DNA of 40,697 nucleotides from Candidatus Tayloriibacteriota bacterium (GCA_903857825.1 CAIOGI010000001.1:1-40697); one strand, 5' to 3'; shown: positions 18,439-28,451, counted from the first letter of the stretch. Numbers and translations are program-made. Notes: generated by a model not told the origin, from the sequence alone.

Positions 18439-20229
18439 TTATGGAGATAATAATATTTCCTGTTCTTGCCATGATGAACTCACTGGTACGGCAAGTTCTG
18501 AAACCGCGAACCCTGTTTTCGTGACAGAAACATTATACGTACCAGATGCCAAACCAGAAAATATTACTTGGCCTGGGGGTGTGCAAGAAGTAGTCACAGT
18601 AAACGATATATCAGAGATATTTGGTGTTGTGGTCGTGCTCTGTGAGGAAAGATACAGTTTGTATCTAGCATATCTATCACCGTTATGAACAGCTGAAATC
18701 ATTGAATTTGGAAATGTGTAATAGGATGATGATGTACCGTCTGGTCCTTTATAATCCCACGTAGTGGTTGATGTGGTAGTAGAATTCGTAGCAAACTGCA
18801 ATCGAACGCTATTTGAACCAGAAGGAACAGGTTGATCTGCTGGTGACCAGATCAGATTGTAGAAGTTGCTTGCTGATCCTGTATCTATCGTTGCAGATTC
18901 GAGCCAACCGCTTGAACTATAATTTCCAAAAACCTTTAAAAGCTTTATTTCTCCAGGAGCACTAGAAACATCTATATTTCCATCGTCAGTTGTGTAAGAG
19001 CCATTTGCCGACCAATCACTTTGATTTATTGATCCTCGTCCAGTTGTTTTTGTTTCGTTATAACTAGATGGACCTACTAACGCAACAACAGCGTCTGTAA
19101 CTGGTAATTTCGTTACATTATCTTTAACAGTAATTAGTAGGCTTCTTGGATTTTTGTTTGCTAGAACCATTATCAAACCTTGAGTAGTACTTGCTCCAAT
19201 ATTTATTAAATTTAATGGATTTAAACCGATAATATCATAGTCGGTGTCTATTCCAGTTACCGCATAACTATCCCATTCCATTGTGCTTGTTGAGTATGTT
19301 CCCCCACCATTTGTTTGAAGATTTTTATTAAATTTTAGTATATTATTTCCGATATATTTTGACCCCTTAAGATTGAAATCAATATTTGACAGACCAGCAC
19401 AACTGGGTGTAACACTCGACACAGTCAATGTACTAACTTTATCTATTGAAAAACTAATTTGAGTTAATTGTTGTACTATAACAGTAGCATCAGGTTTAAT
19501 TGGATTTGGATTATCTGTTGCTCCAAGTGTATATGTTCTGTCTGAAGAATATCCATTTTTCGTGACTGATATTTGATATGCGTTTGTACCTGGCGGTGCG
19601 TCTACTATTTGCAATAATCCATCATTGTCTGTTACATCATCAATTATAATATTTGGACTTATTTTTGAGTTTAAAACATGCACTGAGGCATTTGAAACTG
19701 GGACACCATTAGAATCAAAAACTTTTATGAGTAGAGATCCATTTGTGGATGCTGTCTCTAGGTTTTTTGGTGCAACACTTGTAGACAAAACTACGGGAAC
19801 GAAGTTACGGCAAGTAGGGCAAGCCACTTCGACTTCCACGCTTTTATTATCTGCAGGAGAAAGGTCTGGCTTCGTACTACTACCGATAGCTCCATCAAAA
19901 GGTAGGTCTATATTTCTTATCGTAGTAGTAACAATAAAATTAATATTACTTCGTACAAGATTTTGTACATGAGCTATTTTCCCATTAGGAATACCTCCCA
20001 CTATACCAACATCGACATAGGGCAGATTTCTGATTATTTCAAACTGTTCATTGGCAAGATTTAAGGCGACAATTTTATATTGATTAGCATTTATTAAAGA
20101 AAAAAGACTTATATATGCCTGGTATGTAGCAGTGGCAATTATCAAGAAAACAGCAATACCAACTAAGGTTTCTATCAGTGTAAAACCTTTTCTTTTTAAT
20201 AAGCTATTTATATCTATCTTAAATAACAT
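18439..20229 (-). CDS. Type IV pseudopilin with carboxypeptidase-regulatory-like domains (PilV-like)
   Basis: LKRKGFTLIETLVGIAVFLIIATATYQ prepilin signal; repeated LLIKVFDSNGVPVSNASVHVL / LLITVKDNVTKLPVTDAVVAL segments. Confidence 0.85.
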   Translation of the reverse strand: MLFKIDINSLLKRKGFTLIETLVGIAVFLIIATATYQAYISLFSLINANQYKIVALNLANEQFEIIRNLPYVDVGIVGGIPNGKIAHVQNLVRSNINFIVTTTIRNIDLPFDGAIGSSTKPDLSPADNKSVEVEVACPTCRNFVPVVLSTSVAPKNLETASTNGSLLIKVFDSNGVPVSNASVHVLNSKISPNIIIDDVTDNDGLLQIVDAPPGTNAYQISVTKNGYSSDRTYTLGATDNPNPIKPDATVIVQQLTQISFSIDKVSTLTVSSVTPSCAGLSNIDFNLKGSKYIGNNILKFNKNLQTNGGGTYSTSTMEWDSYAVTGIDTDYDIIGLNPLNLINIGASTTQGLIMVLANKNPRSLLITVKDNVTKLPVTDAVVALVGPSSYNETKTTGRGSINQSDWSANGSYTTDDGNIDVSSAPGEIKLLKVFGNYSSSGWLESATIDTGSASNFYNLIWSPADQPVPSGSNSVRLQFATNSTTTSTTTWDYKGPDGTSSSYYTFPNSMISAVHNGDRYARYKLYLSSQSTTTTPNISDISFTVTTSCTPPGQVIFSGLASGTYNVSVTKTGFAVSELAVPVSSSWQEQEILLSP

Positions 20230-20241
20230 TTATATTTAAAC

Positions 20242-21459
20242 TTAAATAACATTTACCAAAGAATACATCGGCGTTATCATAGCTACTGCAAAAAATCCCA
20301 CAGCTGCACCAATTATTACCATAAGGAAGGGTTCAATGATGGTAGACATATCCTTGGTCTTTTGATCGACATCCTCTTCATAATATACAGCAACTCCCAT
20401 GAGCATTTCTCCCATCTTACCAGTTTCTTCACCAACGCTCATCATCTCTCCCAAGAAAACAGGGTACAATTTCACACTTTCTGTAAAGATTTTTGAAATC
20501 GGTTCACCTTTTTGAATTGCATCTCCAGTCCTTTCTAATACCGCTTTGTAATGCACATTCTGCAACACATCTTTAGTTATACGTACTGATTCCACCATAT
20601 CTACACCAGAAGTCAGTAGTGATGAAAGCGTCCTTGCTGTTCTTGCGGAGTTTACCTCTTTAATGATCTCTCCGATTATCGGAATTTTGAGAATTGCATA
20701 ATGTATTATCTTTTTACCACCAGCACTTCTAGCCCACATAATGTACGTAGCGATAACAACTATTATGGTTAGTAATAACATTAATCCATTATTATTAAAC
20801 ATATCACTTAACCAAAGCACAAACCTCGTTGATGCTGGCAGATCTAACTTCAGCTCAGTGAATGTCTTCATAAGAGTCGGAACAATGTAAGTAAGCATTA
20901 ATACAGCAATCAAAATCATCACTATGAAAATAATACTAGGATACATCATTGCTCCCTTTACTCTTTTTTGTAATGCATATGACTTCTCCATTTGTAATGC
21001 AACAACCTTTAAAGAGTCTGATAATGTACCACTTTGCTCTCCAGCGGAAACCATTGATATGAATAGCGGAGAAAATACATTTTTATAAAGAGCCATCGAA
21101 TCACTCAATGTCTTGCCTTCACTTATATTTGTTTGTAGTGATGATAGAATCTTTATCAATCTTTTGTTCCTTGTCTGTCTTTCCATAACAGCAAGGGCTC
21201 TGGTCATAGAGAGACCGGCTGTAATCATTGATCCTAAGTTCCTAGCAAAGATAATTTTTTCTTGTGTCTTTATTGAACCGCCAAAAGATATATTTGTTTT
21301 CTTAAAAATGGACCCAACAGAACTTTTTTCTTTATAATCAATAATTTCGTCACCACTGTCTCTTAAAATCTTATATAAATCATAACGATCATTGGCATCT
21401 TTTTCGCCATTATATATTTCTCCGTTTACTTTTTTTGCTTTATAGGTAAAGTGTTTCAT
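20242..21459 (-). CDS. pilC: Type II secretion / type IV pilus inner membrane protein
   Basis: MKHFTYKAKKVNGEIYNGEKDAND...FARNLGSMITAGLSMTRAL...MVSAGEQSGTLSD, MMSVGEETGKMGEML. Confidence 0.94.
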   Translation of the reverse strand: MKHFTYKAKKVNGEIYNGEKDANDRYDLYKILRDSGDEIIDYKEKSSVGSIFKKTNISFGGSIKTQEKIIFARNLGSMITAGLSMTRALAVMERQTRNKRLIKILSSLQTNISEGKTLSDSMALYKNVFSPLFISMVSAGEQSGTLSDSLKVVALQMEKSYALQKRVKGAMMYPSIIFIVMILIAVLMLTYIVPTLMKTFTELKLDLPASTRFVLWLSDMFNNNGLMLLLTIIVVIATYIMWARSAGGKKIIHYAILKIPIIGEIIKEVNSARTARTLSSLLTSGVDMVESVRITKDVLQNVHYKAVLERTGDAIQKGEPISKIFTESVKLYPVFLGEMMSVGEETGKMGEMLMGVAVYYEEDVDQKTKDMSTIIEPFLMVIIGAAVGFFAVAMITPMYSLVNVI

Positions 21460-21461
21460 TT

Positions 21462-23210
21462 CTATTCTGAAATTACACGCAAAACTTCTTCGATGGTTGT
21501 ATTGCCTTGTACAGCGTTAAAGATTCCATCTTCAATCATTGTTATCATTCCCTCCTTCTTTGCTTGCTCCTCTATTTCTCCAGAAGTGGCACCTTTCATT
21601 ATTAATCCCTTAATAGATGCAGTAACTTTCAATACTTCATGTATACCCACTCGGCTCTTATAACCATCATCATCCTTTGAAGGAACGGGTCTCCAAAATG
21701 GAATTTCATCCCAAGTATCAGTTGGCTTAACAATTTTTTCTGCTTTTAGGGCTTCTAATACTCGATCCAAGTCGACACTCTTTCTCAAAACATTGATTTC
21801 ATCTTTTGATAAAATATACTTTTCTTTTTTATCAGAGAGTCTGCGAACCAATCTTTGTGCAATAACAACATCAATTGTTGATACAAGAAGAAATGGTTCA
21901 ACTTTCATATCTAATAGACGAGGAATAGCACCAGCTGCGCTGTTTGTATGAAGTGTTGAGAGTACAAGGTGGCCAGTAAGAGAGGCATTTACAGCCAAGG
22001 AGGCAGTCTCTCCATCTCGGATCTCACCTACCATTATAATATCAGGATCTTGTCTAACCAATGTCCTAAGCCCCGAAGCGAATGTAAAACCAATATCAGG
22101 CTTAACCTGTGTTTGATTTATTCTTTTCATTTGATATTCTACAGGATCTTCTATTGTAGAAATATTCACGTCTGGCTGATTTAATATGTCCAAAATAGTA
22201 TATAGGGTTGTAGTTTTTCCAGAACCCGTAGGTCCTGTGGTCAAAATCATACCGGTAGTAAGGGTTGTTGCATGATGTATTCTCTCTAGTCCTTCTCCAT
22301 GAAATCCTAAATATTCGAGAGTGAAGCCGGATACATTTTCACGTAATAGACGCATTACTGTCTTTTCTCCATAATAAGTCGGCAAAAGTGATACACGAAA
22401 AGATACTTTTTCTCCATTCATATCTATCTTGAAACGACCGTCTTGTGGAAGTCTCTTTTCATCTAGTTTAAGATTTGAAAGTACCTTTATACGTGCAGTT
22501 ATAGAAGCTTCTGCATTTCTTGGAAGCACCATAGCATCATGTAGCATACCATCAATCCTGTATCGAACTAGCAACTGTTCCTCCATTGGTTCTATATGAA
22601 TATCCGAAGCATTTTGTAGTATTGCATGCTTTAAAAGAGTGTCTACAATACGAACAACAGGTAAATCTTCTGCTATTTTTTTTAAATCTTCTTCTGTTGC
22701 ATTCTCCCCTGTTTCTTCAGTAATTGTTTTTAATGTGTCCGATTCTTTCTGAATGATGTCTCCGAACTCAGCTTTCAAGCTCTTTTGATACTGAATGATT
22801 ACATTTTTTATTGATTCAGAATCTGTGAGTCTAGGTAATATTTTTAAATTTACTTTCTTCTTTACAAAATCAATAGCAGATAGATCATCTACATCTAGCA
22901 TTGCTACTTCCAAAACATCTCCATCTTTCTTAAAAGCAACAATATTATTATTTCTAGCCACAGGTTCAGGAATCAAAGATAATATTTCAAAAGATATTTT
23001 TTTGTTTTTTAAATCGACAAAGGGTATACCAAGCACATATGCCTGCATTCTGCGTAAATTATCTTGAGTGATCTTTCCATCTTTAACTAAGTAATCACCA
23101 AATCTCATACCGATTTTTTCTGCTTCTTCTTTAGCAGTTTCAAGATCGGTCTTCGAGACTAAACCCGAATCAAGAATAAATTTATTTAATTGTGAATCTT
23201 CTATATGCAT
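21462..23210 (-). CDS. pilB: Type IV pilus/type II secretion assembly ATPase
   Basis: TTGPTGSGKTTTLYTIL, ISTIEDPVEY, RQDPDIIMVGEIRDGETA, LVLSTLHTNSA. Confidence 0.97.
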   Translation of the reverse strand: MHIEDSQLNKFILDSGLVSKTDLETAKEEAEKIGMRFGDYLVKDGKITQDNLRRMQAYVLGIPFVDLKNKKISFEILSLIPEPVARNNNIVAFKKDGDVLEVAMLDVDDLSAIDFVKKKVNLKILPRLTDSESIKNVIIQYQKSLKAEFGDIIQKESDTLKTITEETGENATEEDLKKIAEDLPVVRIVDTLLKHAILQNASDIHIEPMEEQLLVRYRIDGMLHDAMVLPRNAEASITARIKVLSNLKLDEKRLPQDGRFKIDMNGEKVSFRVSLLPTYYGEKTVMRLLRENVSGFTLEYLGFHGEGLERIHHATTLTTGMILTTGPTGSGKTTTLYTILDILNQPDVNISTIEDPVEYQMKRINQTQVKPDIGFTFASGLRTLVRQDPDIIMVGEIRDGETASLAVNASLTGHLVLSTLHTNSAAGAIPRLLDMKVEPFLLVSTIDVVIAQRLVRRLSDKKEKYILSKDEINVLRKSVDLDRVLEALKAEKIVKPTDTWDEIPFWRPVPSKDDDGYKSRVGIHEVLKVTASIKGLIMKGATSGEIEEQAKKEGMITMIEDGIFNAVQGNTTIEEVLRVISE

Positions 23211-23306
23211 GAATTATTCACTTTACATATATTATAGCACAAAAGTACTTCCATTTTCTAATCGCTTTGCTCAAGAAAATTAGGTCGTATTACAAAGCTA
23301 CTTCTA

Positions 23307-23341
23307 TTTCACGAATCCGCTGAGTGCAGCTCATGTGAAAT
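23307..23341. other. Intergenic stem-loop between pilB start and surface protein stop
   Basis: TATTTCAC-gaatcc-GCTG-agtg-CAGC-tcat-GTGAAATA. Confidence 0.5.
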
Positions 23342-23415
23342 AAGTCGTAACATATGGATTAATGAAAAAGTCAAAAAAATTATTTTTGTCTATAAGGTAA
23401 AACTATCTATTTATA

Positions 23416-25371
23416 CTATCTAATATACACGTAACCACTGATCTCGTTTTGCTGAGTGATTAGATATATGTACATCCTTTGTGTGATTGTAAACTGTCTA
23501 TCGCTTACTGTGAATGTACCATCATTAGCACCATTTCTCTTTACTATTGCAATTACTCCACTTGCAGTACCATAATTTATTCCATTATTTGTAGGCCCGT
23601 ATATAGGCCCATACAAGGAAGTTAGACTAGAATTGATTGAGGTAATATTGGGAATACCAGAACTACCCATATATAATCCACTAAAACCGCCACCACCATC
23701 ATTTACAGTTGTTATTATTCCAGAATATGTATAGGTTCCCGGCTCTAATACTCCAACAACCTCTAGTGCTGAATTATTATTTTGCGCATGGGCCTTAAGA
23801 TTAATAAAATTGCCAATTTTTGATTCCTTCCAACTTGCCACCCCGTTTACATCTGAAGTAAGAACTTTTCCTTCTCCAGCACCAGTTGGGATGGTCAATC
23901 CTGTTGCTTTTACAGATCCTACGACTTCCAATCTTGTCGTTGGAGTTGTCGTACCAATTCCAACGTTACCACTCGATAAAATAGTCATCTTCTCGGTCAT
24001 ACCGGTACTAATATCAGAGGTTCCTGTATTCTGAGTGAGAAAAGCCATACGTGGGTTTAGGTAACCGCCAGAAGCTGCGGTGGTAATACTTCTAATCGCT
24101 GTTCCGTAATCATTAGGTCTTGATGTGAATAATAATTGTTCATAATCACCAGATGCAACATTAATCGTATTTCTAGAAATTCTGATTCCGTCAGCATTTC
24201 CTGTAAACAAATGTAAAAGTGAGCTTGGGTTCGTAGTACCTATTCCAACATTACCACTTCCATTTATTCTCAATTTTTCTTGACCGCCTACATTAAAAAT
24301 ATGATTACCAGATAAGACGGTATCGTAGACCAAAGAGCTACTTACCCTTGCGCCAATTCCATAATTAAGATCACCTACTGTTCCTCCAAAATTTATTCCC
24401 CAGTAACCGGTGTAGATAGGCCCATTATTCTTAATTATCATGTTTGATGCTGCGGCATTATATGTTTGAAAATATATATCGCTGTCTGCTCGATTTTTCA
24501 TTCTAATTGCAAGATTCTGCGAATCTCCATAGAATCCTTCTGCTCCATTGCCTATGAGAACTCTTGAACCTGCCGAACCAAAAGTTCCCTGACCCAAAAC
24601 ATCTAGTTTTGTAGTTGGATCATTCGTCCCAATTCCAACATTACCAGAAAGATTTCCGTTATGTATATTTGCTGTGTTTACTGTACTAGTTGCCCATTTT
24701 GAAGAACCTCCTGAACCAGGTACTGAGGATGGAGCGGCCCAAGAAGCTAGACCTGTGGCATCAGAGGTTAAAACCTTCCCTGCGCCTGGTAATCCACCCG
24801 TGATCTTTACTACTCCAGCTACTTCTAGCTTTGCTGTTGGTGTAATAGTACCTATACCCACATTACCATCTGTATCAATAGTCATTTGTCTTGAAAGACC
24901 AGCACCCTTTGTATCGCTTACACCAAAATGTAACGGATTTTTTGAGCGTATTATATCAGCATTATTTGGAGACATGTAAATCCATTTTGTTCCATTGGCT
25001 AGTGAGGTACCGATAGATGGCATATTGAATGTTGCAGATGACGGCAAGGAGGCCTCTATAGACATCTCTGGATTTGATATCCCAACCCCTATTTTACCAG
25101 TAGAGTAGATTCCTCGACTTCCAGTAACCAAGTAGCCCAACACAGTTCCACCATCATAAACTGTCAATGCTGTTAAAGATGTCGTACTTATATTAAAAGG
25201 ACCTATTTTAGTTTGTGAAGAACCTCCAACATTTATCGGTGCATCTGTATTATTCTGTGGTGGTCCTGGTGGTGGTGCTGGAGTCCATGCTGCAGATGCG
25301 TAACTTATACCCAGTGCTAGTATTAGTGCCAAGGTTACTATTTTTATATTTTGAATGTTTTTATTTTTCAT
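23416..25371 (-). CDS. Large secreted repeat protein (tail-fibre-like GNVGIGTxxPTxKLEV repeats)
   Basis: Signal peptide MKNKNIQNIKIVTLALILALGISYASA; repeated 'GNVGIGTxxPT' and 'GAGKVLTSDxxGxASW' units. Confidence 0.8.
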   Translation of the reverse strand: MKNKNIQNIKIVTLALILALGISYASAAWTPAPPPGPPQNNTDAPINVGGSSQTKIGPFNISTTSLTALTVYDGGTVLGYLVTGSRGIYSTGKIGVGISNPEMSIEASLPSSATFNMPSIGTSLANGTKWIYMSPNNADIIRSKNPLHFGVSDTKGAGLSRQMTIDTDGNVGIGTITPTAKLEVAGVVKITGGLPGAGKVLTSDATGLASWAAPSSVPGSGGSSKWATSTVNTANIHNGNLSGNVGIGTNDPTTKLDVLGQGTFGSAGSRVLIGNGAEGFYGDSQNLAIRMKNRADSDIYFQTYNAAASNMIIKNNGPIYTGYWGINFGGTVGDLNYGIGARVSSSLVYDTVLSGNHIFNVGGQEKLRINGSGNVGIGTTNPSSLLHLFTGNADGIRISRNTINVASGDYEQLLFTSRPNDYGTAIRSITTAASGGYLNPRMAFLTQNTGTSDISTGMTEKMTILSSGNVGIGTTTPTTRLEVVGSVKATGLTIPTGAGEGKVLTSDVNGVASWKESKIGNFINLKAHAQNNNSALEVVGVLEPGTYTYSGIITTVNDGGGGFSGLYMGSSGIPNITSINSSLTSLYGPIYGPTNNGINYGTASGVIAIVKRNGANDGTFTVSDRQFTITQRMYIYLITQQNEISGYVYIR

Positions 25372-25372
25372 A

Positions 25373-25735
25373 TTAATTATTTAACCTGTCTATTATATCT
25401 TTTAATTCTGCATCTGTGGGTGGTTTCTGATCTGCACCTTGCTTATTTAGTCTATCTACAATCTTTTTTAGTTCTTCTGGCTTCACTGGTGTGCTTGTCG
25501 CTTTATTTTCGTTTAATCTATCTGCTACATTTTTTAATTCCTCATCAGAGGGTGCATTTACTGTAGATTTTGATCTTTCGTAATCTTCCATGCTTCTTTG
25601 ACTCATTTTATAGTTGTAAGCAAAAACTGAACCAACCACAACAACTATAGCAAGTATGGACAACAGTATATGCAAAGTTCTGTGCTTGTGAGGAGGAATC
25701 GCTTGTGATATAAAATTTTCATTATCTATTGACAT
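25373..25735 (-). CDS. Single-TM protein with three tandem EELKxxxDRLN repeats
   Basis: PSDEELKNVADRLNENK / VKPEELKKIVDRLNKQG / PTDAELKDIIDRLNN after a TM helix. Confidence 0.75.
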   Translation of the reverse strand: MSIDNENFISQAIPPHKHRTLHILLSILAIVVVVGSVFAYNYKMSQRSMEDYERSKSTVNAPSDEELKNVADRLNENKATSTPVKPEELKKIVDRLNKQGADQKPPTDAELKDIIDRLNN

Positions 25736-25752
25736 AATTTTTATTATTAATT

Positions 25753-27168
25753 TTAAATTTCAATAATGGTTGGGTCGGTGACTATAATACGAACTGGACC
25801 GATCATAGCAGTATTATTATTACCTTTTCTACAGGTGATACTCAATTCATAAGATCCTCTAGTATTAATAATTGGTGTAGAGGTTGCATCGTTATGCGAA
25901 TAATCAGTTCCTATCATGTCTTTATTATCCCATGCTCCCCAATCTGAACTATTTGGCGTAACAGCCATATCACATGAATCATATTCTCCACTAATTGTTG
26001 GCAATTCCCAATTTACTAGGGCTCTTCTACCAACTCTTATTCTTGTGGTTGTTTTTGATGGATCATTATCAACCCACATGCCACTATTTCCCCCTGGAAT
26101 ATTCCCTATTGATGCCCTACATTCACCAGAGCTAGTTAGACCATTTCCACTACAAACCCAAACTGTAGGACTTCCAATTGTTGGGAAAGTTGGATTTGAT
26201 GGTATTGGATTGCTACCAGTGGTAGAACAGAAGGTACCAGTAAAGTTTGTTGCCGAGGATTGGTAAACACCAGTTGCAGTTCCACACTCTGCAACTTGTG
26301 GTTGATTTATATTAGGAACCACACTAACAACCACACTATCTGTAGCTTCTCCACCAGAAGTTCCAATACAAGTCGCAGTGAATGTTGTAGTTGCCGTCAA
26401 AAAACCAGATGACTGTGAACTACTAGTTCCTGTTGCCCAGGTTAGAGCCGATCCAGTTCTTGTTATATTACAAGAAGAAGCATTTGTTGAATTCCAACTA
26501 ATAGCTACGTTACTACCAGACAATATTTCGATGAAATCACTCGTATTATTTGCATATATATTTACAGTTGGAGTTGTTTGTGGTGTCGTAGTACCAGCAA
26601 CACACCCAGGACAGAATACTCCAGTAAAATCAACCCAGCCAACAACATCACTTCCCCAAGCGTATCCACTTGCAGCACCGCCAGAAGCAGTGGTGGTACC
26701 GAACTTTACACCTCCTCCATTTGGAGATGTGTGATTCGTACCAGACAGCTCAACCCAGCCCTCCCATCCATCTGTTCTATCTGCACTGACACAATCTTTA
26801 TTTATTGTACCTGAGCAAAAGCGTGCCCAGCCATTCACAGCTCCAGTATTCAAATCTAAGGTAGCATTTGGGTGTGCGGTATTTCCATTATTAAAACTCA
26901 ACCATCCAACATTCGACGACCATGCATAACCACCAAATACTCCTATATTTGGACTTGCAGTAGTCGTAGAAACAGTTACAGAATGTGATCCTCCACCGCC
27001 TGCTGTGGGATTTGTAGAATTAAAACTTATCCATCCAATATTTGAAGACCATGCCCATCCAGAGACGGGTACAGATGCATTGGCTTGAGAAGTTACGAGC
27101 AAAGTTGTGAATAAAAAGATAAATACGAATAAAAATAGTTTTTTAAAGTTCATGAGATAATAATACAA
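25753..27168 (-). CDS. Secreted protein with GWAWSSNIGWISFN repeats
   Basis: Signal peptide; VSGWAWSSNIGWISFNS, FGGYAWSSNVGWLSFNN, ASGYAWGSDVVGWVDFTG; Cys-rich Ig-like C-terminal part. Confidence 0.8.
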   Translation of the reverse strand: MYYYLMNFKKLFLFVFIFLFTTLLVTSQANASVPVSGWAWSSNIGWISFNSTNPTAGGGGSHSVTVSTTTASPNIGVFGGYAWSSNVGWLSFNNGNTAHPNATLDLNTGAVNGWARFCSGTINKDCVSADRTDGWEGWVELSGTNHTSPNGGGVKFGTTTASGGAASGYAWGSDVVGWVDFTGVFCPGCVAGTTTPQTTPTVNIYANNTSDFIEILSGSNVAISWNSTNASSCNITRTGSALTWATGTSSSQSSGFLTATTTFTATCIGTSGGEATDSVVVSVVPNINQPQVAECGTATGVYQSSATNFTGTFCSTTGSNPIPSNPTFPTIGSPTVWVCSGNGLTSSGECRASIGNIPGGNSGMWVDNDPSKTTTRIRVGRRALVNWELPTISGEYDSCDMAVTPNSSDWGAWDNKDMIGTDYSHNDATSTPIINTRGSYELSITCRKGNNNTAMIGPVRIIVTDPTIIEI

Positions 27169-27194
27169 TTAAAAACAGATTAACTCCATAGGAC

Positions 27195-27223
27195 TTGTGG
27201 ACAAGTATGTATTATGGTAATAT
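27195..27223 (+). promoter_or_regulatory. Candidate nusA promoter
   Basis: TTGTGG - 17 bp - TAATAT. Confidence 0.45.
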
Positions 27224-27235
27224 ATAAAAGTTAGA

Positions 27236-27260
27236 AGTTCGCCGAAAGCGAACTATTTTT
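27236..27260 (+). promoter_or_regulatory. Terminator-like hairpin in nusA 5' leader
   Basis: AGTTCGC-cgaaa-GCGAACT-ATTTTTT. Confidence 0.6.
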
Positions 27261-27283
27261 TATAAAAATATTAAAAAAACAAC

Positions 27284-28429
27284 ATGTTTGATTTAAAAGT
27301 AATACACTCTGTGCTACAACAATTAGAAGATGAGAGAGGAATTCCAAAGGAGAAAATGCTTGAGGCAATAGAACTTGCGCTTGCTACAGCCTATAAAAAA
27401 GAATACGGCAAAAAAGGACAGATTGTAAGGACTATTTTCGATAATGAAAGTGGAAAAGCTGAATTCTATCAGGTTAAAATCGTTGTAGATGAATCAAAGG
27501 TCATAATGGAGGACGAGGTAGACGAACAAGATATAAAAAACATTGCAGAAGAGGATATTAGAGTAAGATTCAATCCAGAGCACCATATATTATTAGCTGA
27601 TGCAAAAAAGATAAAAAAGGATGCAAAAGTAGATGATGAGATCATTTTTCCGCTTGAAGAAAAAGGTGATTATGGAAGAATTGCTGCTCAAACAGCGAAA
27701 CAAGTCATTATTCAGAAGATTCGTGAAGCAGAAAAAGTTTCTGTCTTAAACGAATATGGCCAAAAAGAAGGAGAAATTGTCTCTGGAATAGTTCAAAGAA
27801 TAGAAAGAGGCTCAATATTCGTGGACATGGGAAGAGCAACAGGAATGATATCCTACGAAGAACAAATCCCTGGTGAGCATTACAAGCAAGGCGAAAGAGT
27901 GCGTGCATATCTATATGCAGTAGAAGAGTCACCAAAAGGCATATTATTGAAGCTTTCTAGGGCACATCCAAAGTTTTTGGTTAAACTTTTTGAAATAGAA
28001 GCACCAGAAATAGCTCAGGGTGTCGTAGAAGTAAAGGCAATAGCCAGAGAAGCAGGCGCTAGATCAAAAATCGCTGTTTTCTCATCTGACAATCATATAG
28101 ATCCTATCGGTTCCCTGGTTGGACAACGTGGAGTTCGTGTATCTACAGTTATGAGCGAACTTAGAGGAGAAAAAATCGACATAATACAGTGGAATAACAA
28201 TACATCACAGTTCATAGAAGAAGCACTTTCTCCAGCAAAAATACTTAGCATAGAACTATTTGAGGAAGAAAAGAGGGCTATTGTTATGGTTTCTGAAGAC
28301 CAACAATCACTAGCAATTGGTAAGGGTGGTCAAAATGTAAGATTAGCAGCAAAACTAACAGGTTGGAAAATAGATATACAGTCAAAACCTATAGCCGAAC
28401 TTGATATAGAGGAGAAAGAGACAGAGTAG
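27284..28429 (+). CDS. nusA: Transcription termination/antitermination protein NusA
   Basis: MFDLKVIHSVLQQLEDERGIPKEKMLEAIELALATAYKKEYG; S1 domain; KH: GSLVGQRGVRVSTVMSELRGEKIDII; AIGKGGQNVRLAAKLTGW. Confidence 0.97.
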   Translation: MFDLKVIHSVLQQLEDERGIPKEKMLEAIELALATAYKKEYGKKGQIVRTIFDNESGKAEFYQVKIVVDESKVIMEDEVDEQDIKNIAEEDIRVRFNPEHHILLADAKKIKKDAKVDDEIIFPLEEKGDYGRIAAQTAKQVIIQKIREAEKVSVLNEYGQKEGEIVSGIVQRIERGSIFVDMGRATGMISYEEQIPGEHYKQGERVRAYLYAVEESPKGILLKLSRAHPKFLVKLFEIEAPEIAQGVVEVKAIAREAGARSKIAVFSSDNHIDPIGSLVGQRGVRVSTVMSELRGEKIDIIQWNNNTSQFIEEALSPAKILSIELFEEEKRAIVMVSEDQQSLAIGKGGQNVRLAAKLTGWKIDIQSKPIAELDIEEKETE

Positions 28430-28451
28430 TCATCAAATCCTTTGTATAATA

